From Hyphomicrobiales bacterium (GTDB lineage Bacteria; Pseudomonadota; Alphaproteobacteria; Rhizobiales; Beijerinckiaceae), in the NCBI GenBank assembly GCA_900470775.1, contig UCBZ01000042.1:17153-81152 (forward strand): DNA of 64,000 nucleotides, in the 5' to 3' direction. Each line of letters begins with the position of its first letter. Within the stretch, counting starts at the first letter, position 1. The notes under the pieces were generated by a model. That model ran no database searches, had not been told where the DNA came from, and saw only the letters and a program-made list of their open reading frames with translations. Positions 63,998 to 64,000 of the stretch are shown here, piece by piece. The translations under genes were made by a program, and so were the position numbers.

Positions 63998-64000
63998 ATC

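Overview
This 64 kb window is GC-rich chromosomal DNA from an alphaproteobacterium of the order Hyphomicrobiales (Rhizobiales). Three things point there. The gene neighbourhoods are rhizobial: tRNA-Ser/rlpA/dac/tmk/holB/metG/tatD, rne<>amiC-mrcA-prfB, perM-hdaA near ppk-ppx, and dsbA-aroQ-accB-accC. RNase E carries the alphaproteobacterial insertion in its S1 domain. The cbb3 oxidase genes form the rhizobial fixNOQPGHIS order. The overall feel is Bosea-like, but the genus is inference. Most of the window is conserved housekeeping DNA; the accessory parts are at the left end and between about 11 and 17 kb.

Layout. (1) 1-2.6 kb: a metalloid-type cluster with an aquaporin (+), then arsR and a flavin oxidoreductase with a cysteine-rich tail (-). 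(2) 2.8-10.8 kb: a complete cytochrome cbb3 oxidase and maturation operon, ccoNOQPGHIS, on the minus strand behind a FixK/FNR-type box. (3) 11.0-17.3 kb: a plus-strand set of amino-acid ABC transporter genes followed by two subunits of an HcnB/HcnC-like (opine or hydroxyproline dehydrogenase-like) flavoenzyme. (4) 17.3-25.4 kb: tRNA-Ser(TGA), envelope, nucleotide, replication and translation genes. (5) 25.5-45 kb: an MFS transporter, a methyltransferase, a tripartite tricarboxylate receptor, recX-arfB, mazG, a siroheme/OsmC/sulfurtransferase set, rimO, several secreted or membrane proteins of unknown role, quinone and ubiquinone-type oxidoreductases, ppk-ppx, and a fatty acid desaturase with an unusual tail. 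(6) 45-61 kb: hdaA, perM, a CDP-alcohol phosphatidyltransferase, prfB with an intact +1 frameshift site, mrcA, amiC, rne with a long structured leader, a mechanosensitive channel and an aminotransferase. (7) 60.6-64 kb: a DsbA-like thiol oxidoreductase, aroQ, accB and accC.

Several genes act together. The cbb3 cluster supplies catalytic subunits (N, O, P), a small accessory subunit (Q) and the copper-handling maturation factors (G, H, I, S). The ABC transporter and flavoenzyme look like an uptake-plus-oxidation pathway for an amino-acid-like substrate that is not identified. accB and accC give the biotin carrier and biotin carboxylase of acetyl-CoA carboxylase. ppk and ppx overlap and make and degrade polyphosphate. 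mrcA, amiC, rlpA and the carboxypeptidase remodel peptidoglycan.

I did not find a CRISPR array, prophage, transposase, toxin-antitoxin pair or obvious defence island, and no wholly new multi-gene system that I can defend. The points most worth a second look are the oxidase operon with no visible small ferredoxin subunit and a 32-bp palindrome in front of it, the cysteine-rich tails in the ars genes, the tandem hairpins in the rne leader, the desaturase C-terminal extension, a two-tier hairpin beside tRNA-Ser, and several dispersed palindromic repeats.
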